A stretch of DNA of 64,000 nt, from NCBI RefSeq assembly GCF_021083185.1, contig NZ_JAIGQB010000012.1, positions 38,121-102,120 on the forward strand. Direction: 5' to 3'. The notes beneath the pieces were generated by a model. The model was not told the origin of the DNA. It saw only the letters and a program-made list of their open reading frames with translations, and made no database searches. The position numbers and the translations under genes were made by a program. This DNA is from Nocardioides furvisabuli. GTDB taxonomy: Bacteria; Actinomycetota; Actinomycetes; Propionibacteriales; Nocardioidaceae. Position 1 is the first letter of the stretch. Every line of letters starts with the position of its first letter. This document shows, piece by piece, positions 9,508-17,631 of the stretch.

Positions 9508-10287
9508 GTGGTGAGGCTCAAGGACGCGGTGCGACGGGTGCTCTACCCGGCCTACGAGTCCCGGGTGGTGAAGTTCCTCCCGACCGACCAGATCCCCCAG
9601 CACGTCGGCGTCATGCTCGACGGCAACCGGCGCTGGGCCAAGGCCGTCGGCCTCAACACTGCCGAGGGCTACCAGGCCGGCGCCGACAACATCCGCCCGC
9701 TCCTGGGCTGGTGCGAGGAGGTCGGGGTCGAGGTCGTGACGCTGTGGCTGCTGTCCAGCGACAACCTCACCAACCGCCCCCCTGAGCAGCTCACCGGGCT
9801 GCTGGCGATCATCGAGGGCGCCGTGGCGTCGCTGGCCGAGGCCGGTCGCTGGCGCATCCACCCGGTGGGCGCGCTGGACCTGCTGCCGCCCGAGACCGCC
9901 GCCCGGCTCAAGGCAGCCGAGGAGGCGACCCGCGACATCGACGGGATCCTGGTCAACGTCGCCGTCGGCTACGGCGGGCGACGCGAGATCGCCGACGCCG
10001 TACGCGCCCTGCTCGCCGAGCACGCGACGCGCGGCACCTCCCTGGAGGAGCTCGCCGACCTCATCGACGTCGAGCACATCGCCGAGCACCTCTACACCAA
10101 GGGCCAGCCCGACCCCGACCTCGTGATCCGCACGTCGGGCGAGCAGCGCCTCGGCGGCTTCCTGCTCTGGCAGTCGGCGAACTCGGAGTTCTACTTCTGC
10201 GAGGCGCTGTGGCCCGACTTCCGCCGCGTCGACTTCCTGCGCGCGATCCGTGCGTACGCCGCCCGCGAGCGCCGCTTCGGCGGCTGA
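9508..10287 (+). CDS. uppS: short-chain cis-prenyl transferase (Z-farnesyl diphosphate synthase type)
   Basis: Soluble cis-prenyltransferase condensing isopentenyl diphosphate with an allylic primer, feeding decaprenyl/undecaprenyl phosphate synthesis. The catalytic Asp motif is MLDGNRRWA. Downstream come VNVAVGYGGRREI and the diphosphate-binding RTSGEQRL followed by FLLWQSANSEFYF. The sequence tracks M. tuberculosis Rv1086, a Z,E-farnesyl diphosphate synthase, more closely than the long-chain Rv2361c type, so the product may be C15; that is inference from overall similarity. Two in-frame GTGs (9508, 9511) are possible starts. A TACCAT element just upstream suggests a near-leaderless transcript. 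Confidence 0.88.
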   Translation: MVRLKDAVRRVLYPAYESRVVKFLPTDQIPQHVGVMLDGNRRWAKAVGLNTAEGYQAGADNIRPLLGWCEEVGVEVVTLWLLSSDNLTNRPPEQLTGLLAIIEGAVASLAEAGRWRIHPVGALDLLPPETAARLKAAEEATRDIDGILVNVAVGYGGRREIADAVRALLAEHATRGTSLEELADLIDVEHIAEHLYTKGQPDPDLVIRTSGEQRLGGFLLWQSANSEFYFCEALWPDFRRVDFLRAIRAYAARERRFGG

Positions 10288-10382
10288 CCAGCCCGTCGTC
10301 GGACGTCAACCGAGGCGTCACCTCGCGTTCGGGCGTGTCGCCCCGGATCGGCCTGCGTACGGGCGTACTTTCGCGACATCGG

Positions 10383-10446
10383 CAGGTGGGGAAGCCTGCT
10401 GTACCGGGAGGCAGTCCTTGAGCACTCAGATGGGAGCTCTCCGGTC
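10383..10446 (+). other. possible structured leader upstream of phoH2
   Basis: In the 219-bp gap before phoH2, GCAGG (10382-10386) can pair with CCTGC (10394-10398), and ACCGG (10403-10407) with CCGGT (10441-10445). I could not match these to a known riboswitch class. Either pairing could arise by chance at this GC content. Confidence 0.25.
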
Positions 10447-10506
10447 CGTTGAATGACACGGGCCGGGCGAGGAGTGCGCGCGCCGACCCGCAGCAAGGGG
10501 TTAGTC

Positions 10507-11847
10507 GTGGCCAGCAAGTCCTCATCCAGCTCCGCATCGTCCGGCTCCACCCGCGGTGACCGTCAGACCTACGTCCTGGACACCAGCGTCCTGCTCGCCG
10601 ATCCAGGCGCGCTGACCCGCTTCGCCGAGCACGAGGTCGTGCTCCCCGTGGTGGTGATCACCGAGCTCGAGGGCAAGCGCCACCACCCCGAGCTGGGCTA
10701 CTTCGCCCGGGCGGCGCTGCGGGCGCTCGACGACCTCCGGGTCGTCAACGGCCGCCTCGACGAGCCGGTCTCGATCGGCTCGCAGGGCGGCACCCTGCGC
10801 GTCGAGCTCAACCACACCGACGCCGCCTCGCTCCCCTCGGGCTTCCGGCTGGGCGACAACGACACCCGGATCCTCGCGGTGGCGCGCAACCTGGCCGACG
10901 AGGGCCACCGCGTCACCCTCGTCTCCAAGGACCTGCCGCTGCGGATCAAGGCCTCGGCCGTCGGCCTCGACGCCCAGGAGTACCGCGCCGAGAAGATCAG
11001 CGACTCCGGCTACACCGGCATGACGGAGCTGGAGGTGCCGGCCGCCGACCTCGACGAGCTCTACGAGGACGGCGTCATCGACCTCGCCGACGCGCGCGAC
11101 CTGCCGTGCCACAACGGACTCGTGCTGCTCTCCGAACGGGGCACGGCCCTGGGCCGGGTCGGCGCCGACAAGCGGGTCCACCTCGTCCGTGGCGACCGCG
11201 ACGCCTTCGGCATCCACGGCCGCTCGGCCGAGCAGCGGGTGGCGCTGGAGATGCTCCTCGACCCCGACGTCGGCATCGTCTCCCTCGGCGGACGTGCCGG
11301 CACCGGCAAGTCGGCGATGGCGCTGTGCGCCGGGCTCGAGGCGGTGATGGAGCGTCGCCAGCACAAGAAGGTCGTCGTGTTCCGCCCGCTCTTCGCCGTC
11401 GGCGGCCAGGAGCTCGGCTACCTCCCCGGCTCGGAGAACGAGAAGATGTCGCCCTGGGCCCAGGCCGTCTTCGACACCTTGGGCGCGCTCACCGGCAAGG
11501 ACGTCATCGACGAGGTGATGGACCGCGGGATGCTCGAGGTGCTGCCGCTGACCCACATCCGGGGCCGGTCGCTGCACGACGCCTTCGTCATCGTCGACGA
11601 GGCGCAGTCGCTGGAGCGCAACGTGCTGCTGACGGTGCTCTCGCGCATCGGCGCCAACTCCAAGGTCGTGCTCACCCACGACGTCGCCCAGCGCGACAAC
11701 CTGCGTGTGGGACGCCACGACGGCATCGTGGCGGTCGTGGAGAAGCTCAAGGGCCACCCGCTCTTCGCCCACGTGACGCTCACGCGCTCCGAGCGCTCTC
11801 CCATCGCGGCGCTCGTGACCGAGATGCTGGAGGACGTGACGCTCTGA
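10507..11847 (+). CDS. phoH2: PhoH2: PIN-domain RNase fused to PhoH ATPase
   Basis: 446-residue fusion of an N-terminal PIN ribonuclease domain (YVLDTSVLLADP, conserved acidic residues, about residues 15-150) and a C-terminal PhoH helicase/ATPase domain with Walker A GRAGTGKS (K268) and Walker B VIVDEAQS. Mycobacterial PhoH2 is an ATP-dependent RNA helicase and RNase. The GTG at 10507 has AAGGGG 6 nt upstream; an ATG at 10453 in the same frame lacks a ribosome site. The gene follows the cis-prenyltransferase as in mycobacteria. Unlike many homologues, no separate antitoxin-like gene is seen directly upstream. Confidence 0.93.
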   Translation: MASKSSSSSASSGSTRGDRQTYVLDTSVLLADPGALTRFAEHEVVLPVVVITELEGKRHHPELGYFARAALRALDDLRVVNGRLDEPVSIGSQGGTLRVELNHTDAASLPSGFRLGDNDTRILAVARNLADEGHRVTLVSKDLPLRIKASAVGLDAQEYRAEKISDSGYTGMTELEVPAADLDELYEDGVIDLADARDLPCHNGLVLLSERGTALGRVGADKRVHLVRGDRDAFGIHGRSAEQRVALEMLLDPDVGIVSLGGRAGTGKSAMALCAGLEAVMERRQHKKVVVFRPLFAVGGQELGYLPGSENEKMSPWAQAVFDTLGALTGKDVIDEVMDRGMLEVLPLTHIRGRSLHDAFVIVDEAQSLERNVLLTVLSRIGANSKVVLTHDVAQRDNLRVGRHDGIVAVVEKLKGHPLFAHVTLTRSERSPIAALVTEMLEDVTL

Positions 11848-11870
11848 GGGTCGGCCCGTGTCCGCCTCGA

Positions 11871-11958
11871 GGGATCCCCGGCTGGCCGGTGGTTCCGTAG
11901 GTTGTCAGGCTCTGCAAGGGCCGACAACGTATGGGATCACCGGCCGACCGGGGATCCC
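11871..11958. repeat. 88-bp palindromic element, copy 1
   Basis: The outer 21-bp arms (11871-11891 and 11938-11958) are inverted copies with only two mismatches. Inside them GTTGTC and GACAAC form a second inverted pair. The end sequence GAGGGATCCCCGGCT recurs in inverted orientation at 43018-43032, where an element of the same 88-bp length lies over the 3' end of galK. This looks like a dispersed REP/MITE-like unit that may also act as a terminator for phoH2. Confidence 0.6.
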
Positions 11959-12089
11959 GAGCAATGCCCGACCCGCCCGGCCCGTGACGGATGAGAGCGA
12001 AGGGGCGCCAGAGGCCCATGTGATCAATGAGGCGTCAGCGGTTGTGCCGTTCGGTTTGCACGGCCTCCGCGCCTCATGCATGGTGGCTC

Positions 12090-12106
12090 GTGACCGTTTC
12101 GTGATC
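12090..12106 (+). promoter_or_regulatory. possible MtrA box (direct repeat)
   Basis: GTGACC-GTTTC-GTGATC forms a direct repeat with 11-bp periodicity, resembling the spaced repeats bound by the response regulator MtrA before cell-wall hydrolase genes. The gene 120 bp downstream encodes a secreted lysozyme-like protein, which fits. Identification is by eye only. Confidence 0.3.
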
Positions 12107-12226
12107 TTGGTCGTCGGCAGGGTCGGGGGAGCGTGCCAGCACCTCGTTGCACCGCCCGGATCCGGGACGGTCGCCCGCGCGTCCTCGTGACGCGTGCACC
12201 CCCGTCGTCGACCCCCGTGAGCTCTC

Positions 12227-12916
12227 GTGCCCAAGCCTGAGAAGTACGTCCCCACGCACCGCGCCCCCGGCAAGCACAAGGCCCCGCGTGCCCCGCGCCG
12301 CGCCCTGCGCACGGGCCTCGTCCTGTCCGGCCTCGCCGCCGCGGCGACCGGCGTGAGCGTCAGCGGCGGCCTGGCCATCCAGGACCGCGACGTGCTCGTC
12401 CCGGCCGCGGCCGACGTCGCCGAGCCGGCGGACACCGCGACGCCCCGCAGTACGCCGTCGAGCGACGCGTCCGGCGTGGCCGGCGCCGGCGCGGCAGCGC
12501 CCGAGCAGCCTCGGGAGCGCACCACGGTCTCCCGCTCCGGGCGGCGCACCGACGCCACCAAGGCCGCGGCCCTCGAGATGTCGGCCGGCTCCGCGGTCAC
12601 CCGCTCCGAGACGCTGTCCGAGGGCGATCCGCGCGACATCGCTCGCGCGCTGCTGCCGGCGTACGGCTTCTCCTCCGACCAGTTCTCCTGCCTCGACTCG
12701 CTCTACGTCAGCGAGTCCGACTGGCGCGTCGACGCCGACAACCCGACGTCGTCGGCGTACGGCATCCCGCAGGCCCTCACGCAGCTCCACGACCTGCCGG
12801 CCGACTACATGACCTCCGCGGAGTCGCAGATCCGGTGGGGGCTGGAGTACATCCAGGACACCTACGGCACCCCGTGCAGCGCGTGGAGCTTCAAGCAGGG
12901 CAATGGCTGGTACTGA
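12227..12916 (+). CDS. secreted lytic-transglycosylase-like protein
   Basis: 229 residues. A basic N-terminus, rich in Lys, Arg and Pro, is followed by one hydrophobic segment (about 27-50), consistent with export or an N-terminal anchor. A Ala/Pro/Thr-rich linker leads to a C-terminal lysozyme-like domain of about 75 residues with SLYVSESDWRVDADNPTSSAYGIPQ, the usual Glu-x-x-W and AYGIPQ pattern of SLT/resuscitation-type muralytic domains. The Glu in SESDW is the likely catalytic residue. The predicted role is peptidoglycan remodelling outside the cell. The GTG at 12227 is the chosen start; the ribosome site is weak. Confidence 0.75.
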   Translation: MPKPEKYVPTHRAPGKHKAPRAPRRALRTGLVLSGLAAAATGVSVSGGLAIQDRDVLVPAAADVAEPADTATPRSTPSSDASGVAGAGAAAPEQPRERTTVSRSGRRTDATKAAALEMSAGSAVTRSETLSEGDPRDIARALLPAYGFSSDQFSCLDSLYVSESDWRVDADNPTSSAYGIPQALTQLHDLPADYMTSAESQIRWGLEYIQDTYGTPCSAWSFKQGNGWY

Positions 12917-12931
12917 CCCGGGCGGCGGTCG

Positions 12932-13510
12932 TCACCGGAGAGCCGGCGCCGAGTGCCGTGCGGTCGGCTCCGCACCGCGGTCGTCGGCGACCGACACCGC
13001 GAGCCCGAGCAGGAAGGCCGTGATGGCGGCCACCAGCGTCGGCGTCGCCAGGTCGGGCATGAAGCGGCGGCGGGCCCCGGCGGGCTCGGCGCCGTGGTAC
13101 TCGTGCGTCAGGGCGTGGCCCTTGCCGCGGGCCAGGAGGTAGCGGTTGACCGGCCGGGCCGCGAAGAAGGCCACGGTCAGCGCGAGCATCATCGACAGCC
13201 AGAAGACCGGGTTGACCAGGCCGGCCTCCATCGCGCCCGGCACGAGTGCCATGACGGAGTTGTCGACCAGCTCCGTCGTCGCGATCGAGAGCGTGTCGGC
13301 GGCGAGCACGACGCTGAGCGCGGCGCCGACACCCAGGCCGGCCCGCAGCAGCGGCAGGGTCGACAGGGTGTAGCCGAAACCGAACGCCAGGCCGACCGCG
13401 ATCGCGATGGTGGTCCACGTGCCCGAGCCCGAGCGCGGTGCCGATCATCAGCCCGAGGATCTCGCCGATGGCACAGCCCGTGAGGCATGGAGGGTGGCGG
13501 AGATCGCCAT
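12932..13510 (-). pseudogene. DUF4396 membrane protein, two compensating frameshifts
   Basis: Reading from ATG 13510 the protein begins MAISATLH, then the frame is lost. CLTGCAIGEILGLMIG continues in a second frame, and from about 13420 the original frame resumes with TWTTIAIAVGLAFGFGYT and runs intact to the stop at 12932, including the DUF4396 core LAADTLSIATTELVDN and ARPVNRYLLARGKGHA. One base appears missing near 13488 and one extra near 13420; the intact frame meets TGA at 13445-13447. It lies 22 bp downstream of fumC. Either a pseudogene or two assembly errors. The 125-residue C-terminal part from GTG 13309 could still be made. Confidence 0.7.
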
Positions 13511-13532
13511 CGTGTTCGTGCTGTCCACCGGT

Positions 13533-14915
13533 TCAGCGCCCGGTCATCGAGTCCACGTCGAGGGCTGCGTCGAGCTGCTCCTCGGTGAGCTCGCCGCGCT
13601 CGACGAAGCCCATCGCGATCACCGTCTCGCGGATGGTCGCACCGTCGGCGAGCGCCTTCTTCGCGACCGTGGCGGCCTGCTCGTAGCCGATGTGCGCGTT
13701 GAGCGGCGTGACGACCGACGGCGAGGACTCGGCGTAGCGGCGCATCCGGTCGGCGTCGGCGGTGATGCCGTCGACGCAGCGCTCGGCGAGCAGGACGGTC
13801 GAGGTGGACAGCACGTGGACCGACTCCAGGAGCGCGTGCGCCATCACCGGCATCATCACGTTGAGCTCGAAGCTGCCCGACGCGCCGGCCCACGCGATCG
13901 TCGCGTCGTTGCCGACGACCCGGGCGCAGACCATGAGCGTCGCCTCGGGCAGGACCGGGTTCACCTTGCCGGGCATGATGCTCGACCCGGGCTGCAGGTC
14001 GGGCAGGTGGATCTCGGCCAGGCCGGTGGTCGGACCCGACGACATCCAGCGCAGGTCGTTGCAGATCTTGGTCAGGCCGACCGCGACCGTGCGCAGCACC
14101 CCGGACAGCTCGACGAGCGAGTCGCGGGTGCCCTGGGCCTCGAAGTGGTCACGGGCCTCGGTGAAGGGCTGCCCGGTGCGCTCGGCCAGCGCCGCGATGG
14201 CGCGCTCGGCGAAGGCGGCCGGGGTGTTGATGCCGGTGCCGACGGCGGTGCCGCCCAGCGGCAGCTCTCGCACCCGCGGCAGCACCGCCTCGAGCCGTTC
14301 GACGCCGAGGCGCAGCGTGGCGGCGTACGCACCCATCTCCTGGCCGAGCGTCACCGGCGTGGCGTCCATGAGGTGGGTGCGCCCGGCCTTGACCGTGTCG
14401 GCGAACTCCTCGGCCTTCGCCTCGAACGACGACGCCAACCGCTCCAGCGCGGGGACGAGGTCGTCGACCACGGCGAGCGTCGCCGCGACGTGGATGCTCG
14501 TCGGGAAGGTGTCGTTGCTGCTCTGCGAGGCGTTGACGTGGTCGTTGGGGTGCACCTCGACGTCGGCCTGCGCGGCGAGGGTGGCGATCACCTCGTTGGC
14601 GTTCATGTTGGAGCTGGTGCCCGACCCGGTCTGGAACACGTCGAGGGGGAACTCCCCGTCGTGGTCCCCGGCGACGATCGCGTCGGCGGCCGCCACGATC
14701 GCGTGGGCCTGCTCGTGGCTGACGACGCCGAGCGCGGCGTTCGCGCTCGCAGCCGCCGCCTTCACGTGCGCCAGCGCCTGGACGTGGCGCGGCTGGAGGG
14801 TCAGGCCGCTGATCGGGAAGTTCTCGATCGCGCGCTGCGTCTGCGCCCGCCAGAGTGCCTCGCGAGGCACCTCGACCTCGCCCATCGAGTCGTGCTCGGT
14901 GCGTGTCTCGCTCAC
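13533..14915 (-). CDS. fumC: class II fumarate hydratase
   Basis: Iron-independent fumarase of the fumarase/aspartase superfamily, interconverting fumarate and malate in the TCA cycle as a homotetramer. The product is 460 residues from GTG 14915. Family blocks are clear: ALWRAQTQRAIENFPISG near the start, TGSGTSSNMNANEV, GRTHLMDATPVTLGQE and the signature GSSIMPGKVNP, with the catalytic loop Ser around S311. No ribosome site is seen before the GTG, so leaderless translation is likely. A second, unrelated class I fumarase lies at 19738-21459. The divergent neighbour is a penicillin-binding protein gene, 31 bp away. Confidence 0.95.
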   Translation of the reverse strand: MSETRTEHDSMGEVEVPREALWRAQTQRAIENFPISGLTLQPRHVQALAHVKAAAASANAALGVVSHEQAHAIVAAADAIVAGDHDGEFPLDVFQTGSGTSSNMNANEVIATLAAQADVEVHPNDHVNASQSSNDTFPTSIHVAATLAVVDDLVPALERLASSFEAKAEEFADTVKAGRTHLMDATPVTLGQEMGAYAATLRLGVERLEAVLPRVRELPLGGTAVGTGINTPAAFAERAIAALAERTGQPFTEARDHFEAQGTRDSLVELSGVLRTVAVGLTKICNDLRWMSSGPTTGLAEIHLPDLQPGSSIMPGKVNPVLPEATLMVCARVVGNDATIAWAGASGSFELNVMMPVMAHALLESVHVLSTSTVLLAERCVDGITADADRMRRYAESSPSVVTPLNAHIGYEQAATVAKKALADGATIRETVIAMGFVERGELTEEQLDAALDVDSMTGR

Positions 14916-14946
14916 GACATCGACCGTACCCCGGCACGATGGAGCC

Positions 14947-16833
14947 ATGCGTTCACTCCGTCTCGGGATGACCGCCGTGCTCGTGGGGGTCGCCTCGGCC
15001 TGCTCCGCGCTCGGCGGCGATGACACCGACCCTGCCGCCGACCTCGCCGCCGACCTCGCCGCGGCGCTCTCGGAGCACTCGCTCGGCGACGTGCCGCTGG
15101 GTGACGAGGCGCAGCGGACCGCCTTCGCGGAGCTGGTCGCGCCGCTCGACGAGGTGCCCGTCGTCGTCGATGTCGTCGACGTCCTGGAGGTCGAGGAGGA
15201 GGGGCGCGCGGAGGCGACCCTCGCCTGGCGGTGGGAGGTCTCGGACGCCGCGGCGTGGGAGTACGAGACCACCGTGGCGCTGACACAGGGTGGCGACGGC
15301 AGCACCTGGGTGGTCGCCTGGTCGCCCGACGACCTCGCCCCCGGGCTCGCCGAGGGCGAGACGGTCGGGCTGCGGACACTGACCCCGCAACGCGGCGACA
15401 TCACCGGCGACGGGGGAGCGGTGCTCGTCACCGAACGCCCGGTCCTGCGCTACGGCCTCGACAAGACCAAGGTCGAGGGCACGCAGGTCGCGCGCAGCGC
15501 CCGTCGGATCGCCCGCATCCTCGACGTCGACGCGGCGGCGTACGCCGAGCGCGCCGAGGCGATGGGGGCCGAGGCCTTCGTCGAGGCCGTCGTGCTGCGC
15601 GAGGACGACGCCCTGGACGTGCTGCCCGCCTTCCGCCGGGTGCCCGGCGCGCTCGCGGTGCGTGACACCCTCCCGCTGGCCCCGACCCGCGAGTTCGCCG
15701 CCACCCTGCTGGGACGCGTGGGCCCGGCGACCGCCGAGGTGGTCGAGGAGTCCGGTGGCCGCATCGTCGCCGGCGACGAGGTGGGGCTGTCCGGCCTCCA
15801 GGCGCGCTACGACGAGCAGCTGCGCGGCAGCCCCGGCACGGCCGTGGTCGCCCGGGGCGCCGACGACGTGCTCCGCACGCTCTTCGAGGTGCCTGCCACC
15901 GACGGCGCCGACCTGGTCACCACGCTGTCCCCGGATCTCCAGCAGCGTGCCGAGGACGCGCTCGCCACCCTCGGCGCCGGTGCTCCAGCTGCCGCGCTGG
16001 TCGCGATCCGCCCCTCGGACGGGGCGGTCCTCGCCACCGCCAACGGCGAGGGCGCGGCGGGTGCCGACCTCGCAGCGACCGGGCAGTACGCCCCGGGCTC
16101 GACCTTCAAGGTGGTCAGCTCGCTGGCTCTCCTGCGCAGCGGGCTCGCCGTCGACGACGTCGTGTCCTGCCCGGCCACCACGGTGGTCGACGGCCGCTCC
16201 TTCAAGAACTACGACGACTACCCGTCCTCCGCGCTCGGGGACATCCCCTTCGTCCAGGCGATCGCGCAGTCGTGCAACACCGCCCTCATCACCAACGCCG
16301 ACCGCCTCGACCCGAGCGACCTCTCCGCCGCGGCGGCCGCGCTCGGTCTCGGGGTCGACCACGACCTCGGCTTCGGCGTCTACTTCGGCCAGGTGCCGCC
16401 GGCGGAGACCGAGACCGGTGCCGCGGCCGACCTGATCGGCCAGGGGACGGTGCTCGCCAGCCCGTTCGCGATGGCCACGGTCGCCTCCTCCGTCGTCGAG
16501 GGCCGCACGGTCCTGCCGGTCCTGCTGCCGGACCACGAGGTGCAGCAGGTGGCGCCACAGGTGCCGCTGACCGGCCGGGAGGCCGGCACCCTCCGCGGGC
16601 TGATGCGGGCCGTGGTGACCACGGGCTCGGGGCGGTTCCTGCTCGACGTACCGGGGGAGATCGGGGCCAAGACCGGCACCGCGGAGTACGGCGAGCCCGG
16701 TGCCGCAGGTGACCTGCCCACCCACGCCTGGATGATCGCCACGCGCGGCGACCTCGCGGTGGCGGTGTTCGTCGAGACCGGCGTCTCGGGGTCGCAGACC
16801 GCGGGCCCGGTGCTGGAGGCGTTCCTGCGCTGA
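14947..16833 (+). CDS. penicillin-binding protein (transpeptidase) lipoprotein
   Basis: 628-residue class B-type penicillin-binding protein. The signal peptide ends in the lipobox-like VASAC. An NTF2-like MecA-type N-terminal domain (about 30-150) and a dimerisation domain precede the transpeptidase domain with SxxK as STFK (S385), SxN as SCN (S442) and KTGTAE (K575). It would cross-link peptidoglycan outside the membrane. All three catalytic motifs are intact. The ATG at 14947 is preceded by GGAG. Its start is 31 bp from divergent fumC, and its stop is 4 bp from a convergent gene. Confidence 0.9.
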   Translation: MRSLRLGMTAVLVGVASACSALGGDDTDPAADLAADLAAALSEHSLGDVPLGDEAQRTAFAELVAPLDEVPVVVDVVDVLEVEEEGRAEATLAWRWEVSDAAAWEYETTVALTQGGDGSTWVVAWSPDDLAPGLAEGETVGLRTLTPQRGDITGDGGAVLVTERPVLRYGLDKTKVEGTQVARSARRIARILDVDAAAYAERAEAMGAEAFVEAVVLREDDALDVLPAFRRVPGALAVRDTLPLAPTREFAATLLGRVGPATAEVVEESGGRIVAGDEVGLSGLQARYDEQLRGSPGTAVVARGADDVLRTLFEVPATDGADLVTTLSPDLQQRAEDALATLGAGAPAAALVAIRPSDGAVLATANGEGAAGADLAATGQYAPGSTFKVVSSLALLRSGLAVDDVVSCPATTVVDGRSFKNYDDYPSSALGDIPFVQAIAQSCNTALITNADRLDPSDLSAAAAALGLGVDHDLGFGVYFGQVPPAETETGAAADLIGQGTVLASPFAMATVASSVVEGRTVLPVLLPDHEVQQVAPQVPLTGREAGTLRGLMRAVVTTGSGRFLLDVPGEIGAKTGTAEYGEPGAAGDLPTHAWMIATRGDLAVAVFVETGVSGSQTAGPVLEAFLR

Positions 16834-16837
16834 GGGG

Positions 16838-17527
16838 TCAGGTCCGGCGCGCGAGGTAGAGGAAGTACTCCTCGGGGCGGTCCTGGAGCAGCACGTGGTG
16901 GGCCTGCTCCTCAGCTGCTCCGAAGACGTCCCGCAGCACCGCCAGCAGCTCCGGTGCGGCGCTGGCCGACCACACCACCAGGACCCCGCCGGGGCTCAGC
17001 AGCTCGCGGCAGCGGGTGAGGAACTCCGCCTCGTAGACCGACTCGTTGCCGTCGTGGACGAGGTAGCCCGGTCCGTTGTCGACGTCGAGCAGCACGAGGT
17101 CGTAGGTCGAGCGGGCCTCGGCGATCGCCATCGTGATGTCGGCGTTGAGCACCGTCGCGCGGGTGTCGGCGAGCACCGCGGGCCCGTGGGGCACGGTGCC
17201 GTCGCGCATCCAGCGGATGAGGACCTCCTCGATCTCGACCACCACCGCCCGCTCCACACGGGGGTCGGCGAGGACGCGTTGGAGAGTGAAGCCCAGCCCC
17301 AGCCCGCCGATGAGCACCGACGCGGGCTGCTCGACGAGGGCGAGCGCCTGCGCGGCCAGCTCGATCTCGCTGGTCGTCTCGAGGGTGTCCATCACGAAGA
17401 CGCCGTTGACGCGCAGCTCCAGCACGTCGGCCGCGCTGTCCGACGTACGCCGTCGCAGCACGACCTCTCCGCGCTCGGTCTCGGCCCGGGCGATCTCGAC
17501 GCTGTCCACGCTGCTCACGCTGTCCAC
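16838..17527 (-). CDS. spermidine synthase-like methyltransferase-fold protein
   Basis: 229 residues with a Rossmann-type aminopropyltransferase/methyltransferase core: VLIGGLGLGFTLQRVL (nucleotide-binding loop), VVVEIEEVLIRW (acidic residue after strand 2) and YDLVLLDVDNGPGYL. Actinobacterial proteins of this size are usually annotated as spermidine synthase-like, but the polyamine-binding N-terminal beta-barrel is only partly present, so the substrate is open. The GTG at 17527 starts a run of Val-Ser-Asp repeats (VDSVSSVDSVE); a later start inside this run is possible. Confidence 0.7.
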   Translation of the reverse strand: MDSVSSVDSVEIARAETERGEVVLRRRTSDSAADVLELRVNGVFVMDTLETTSEIELAAQALALVEQPASVLIGGLGLGFTLQRVLADPRVERAVVVEIEEVLIRWMRDGTVPHGPAVLADTRATVLNADITMAIAEARSTYDLVLLDVDNGPGYLVHDGNESVYEAEFLTRCRELLSPGGVLVVWSASAAPELLAVLRDVFGAAEEQAHHVLLQDRPEEYFLYLARRT

Positions 17528-17631
17528 GCCACCATCCTGCCCACGCCGGCGCTGTGCGGCCTCACCCCGGGGTGTCCGCGGACGGGGCGAAAGGCCTTCT
17601 CGCGGGGCCGTTCGCGTTCTACGGTGGTCGG

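Larger units (their letters stand above)
11848..12226. other. 379-bp intergenic region after phoH2
   Basis: Holds the 88-bp palindromic element at 11871-11958, then about 270 bp of leader for the lysozyme-like protein with a spaced GTGAYC direct repeat at 12090-12106. No open frame in it looks coding. A c-di-AMP riboswitch, common before actinobacterial cell-wall hydrolase genes, was looked for but not convincingly seen. Confidence 0.5.

Noticed and set aside
10288..10506. Riboswitch upstream of phoH2
   Set aside because: Some pairing is possible, but conserved cores of known classes (cobalamin, c-di-AMP, others) were not recognised.
11959..12226. c-di-AMP (ydaO-type) riboswitch before the lysozyme-like gene
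   Set aside because: Expected from gene type, but its conserved GAATCC-type segments are not visible.
13762..16833. Very long plus-strand frame running through fumC into the penicillin-binding protein gene
   Set aside because: Only the part from 14947 has protein-like features (signal peptide, transpeptidase motifs); the first third is antisense to fumC.
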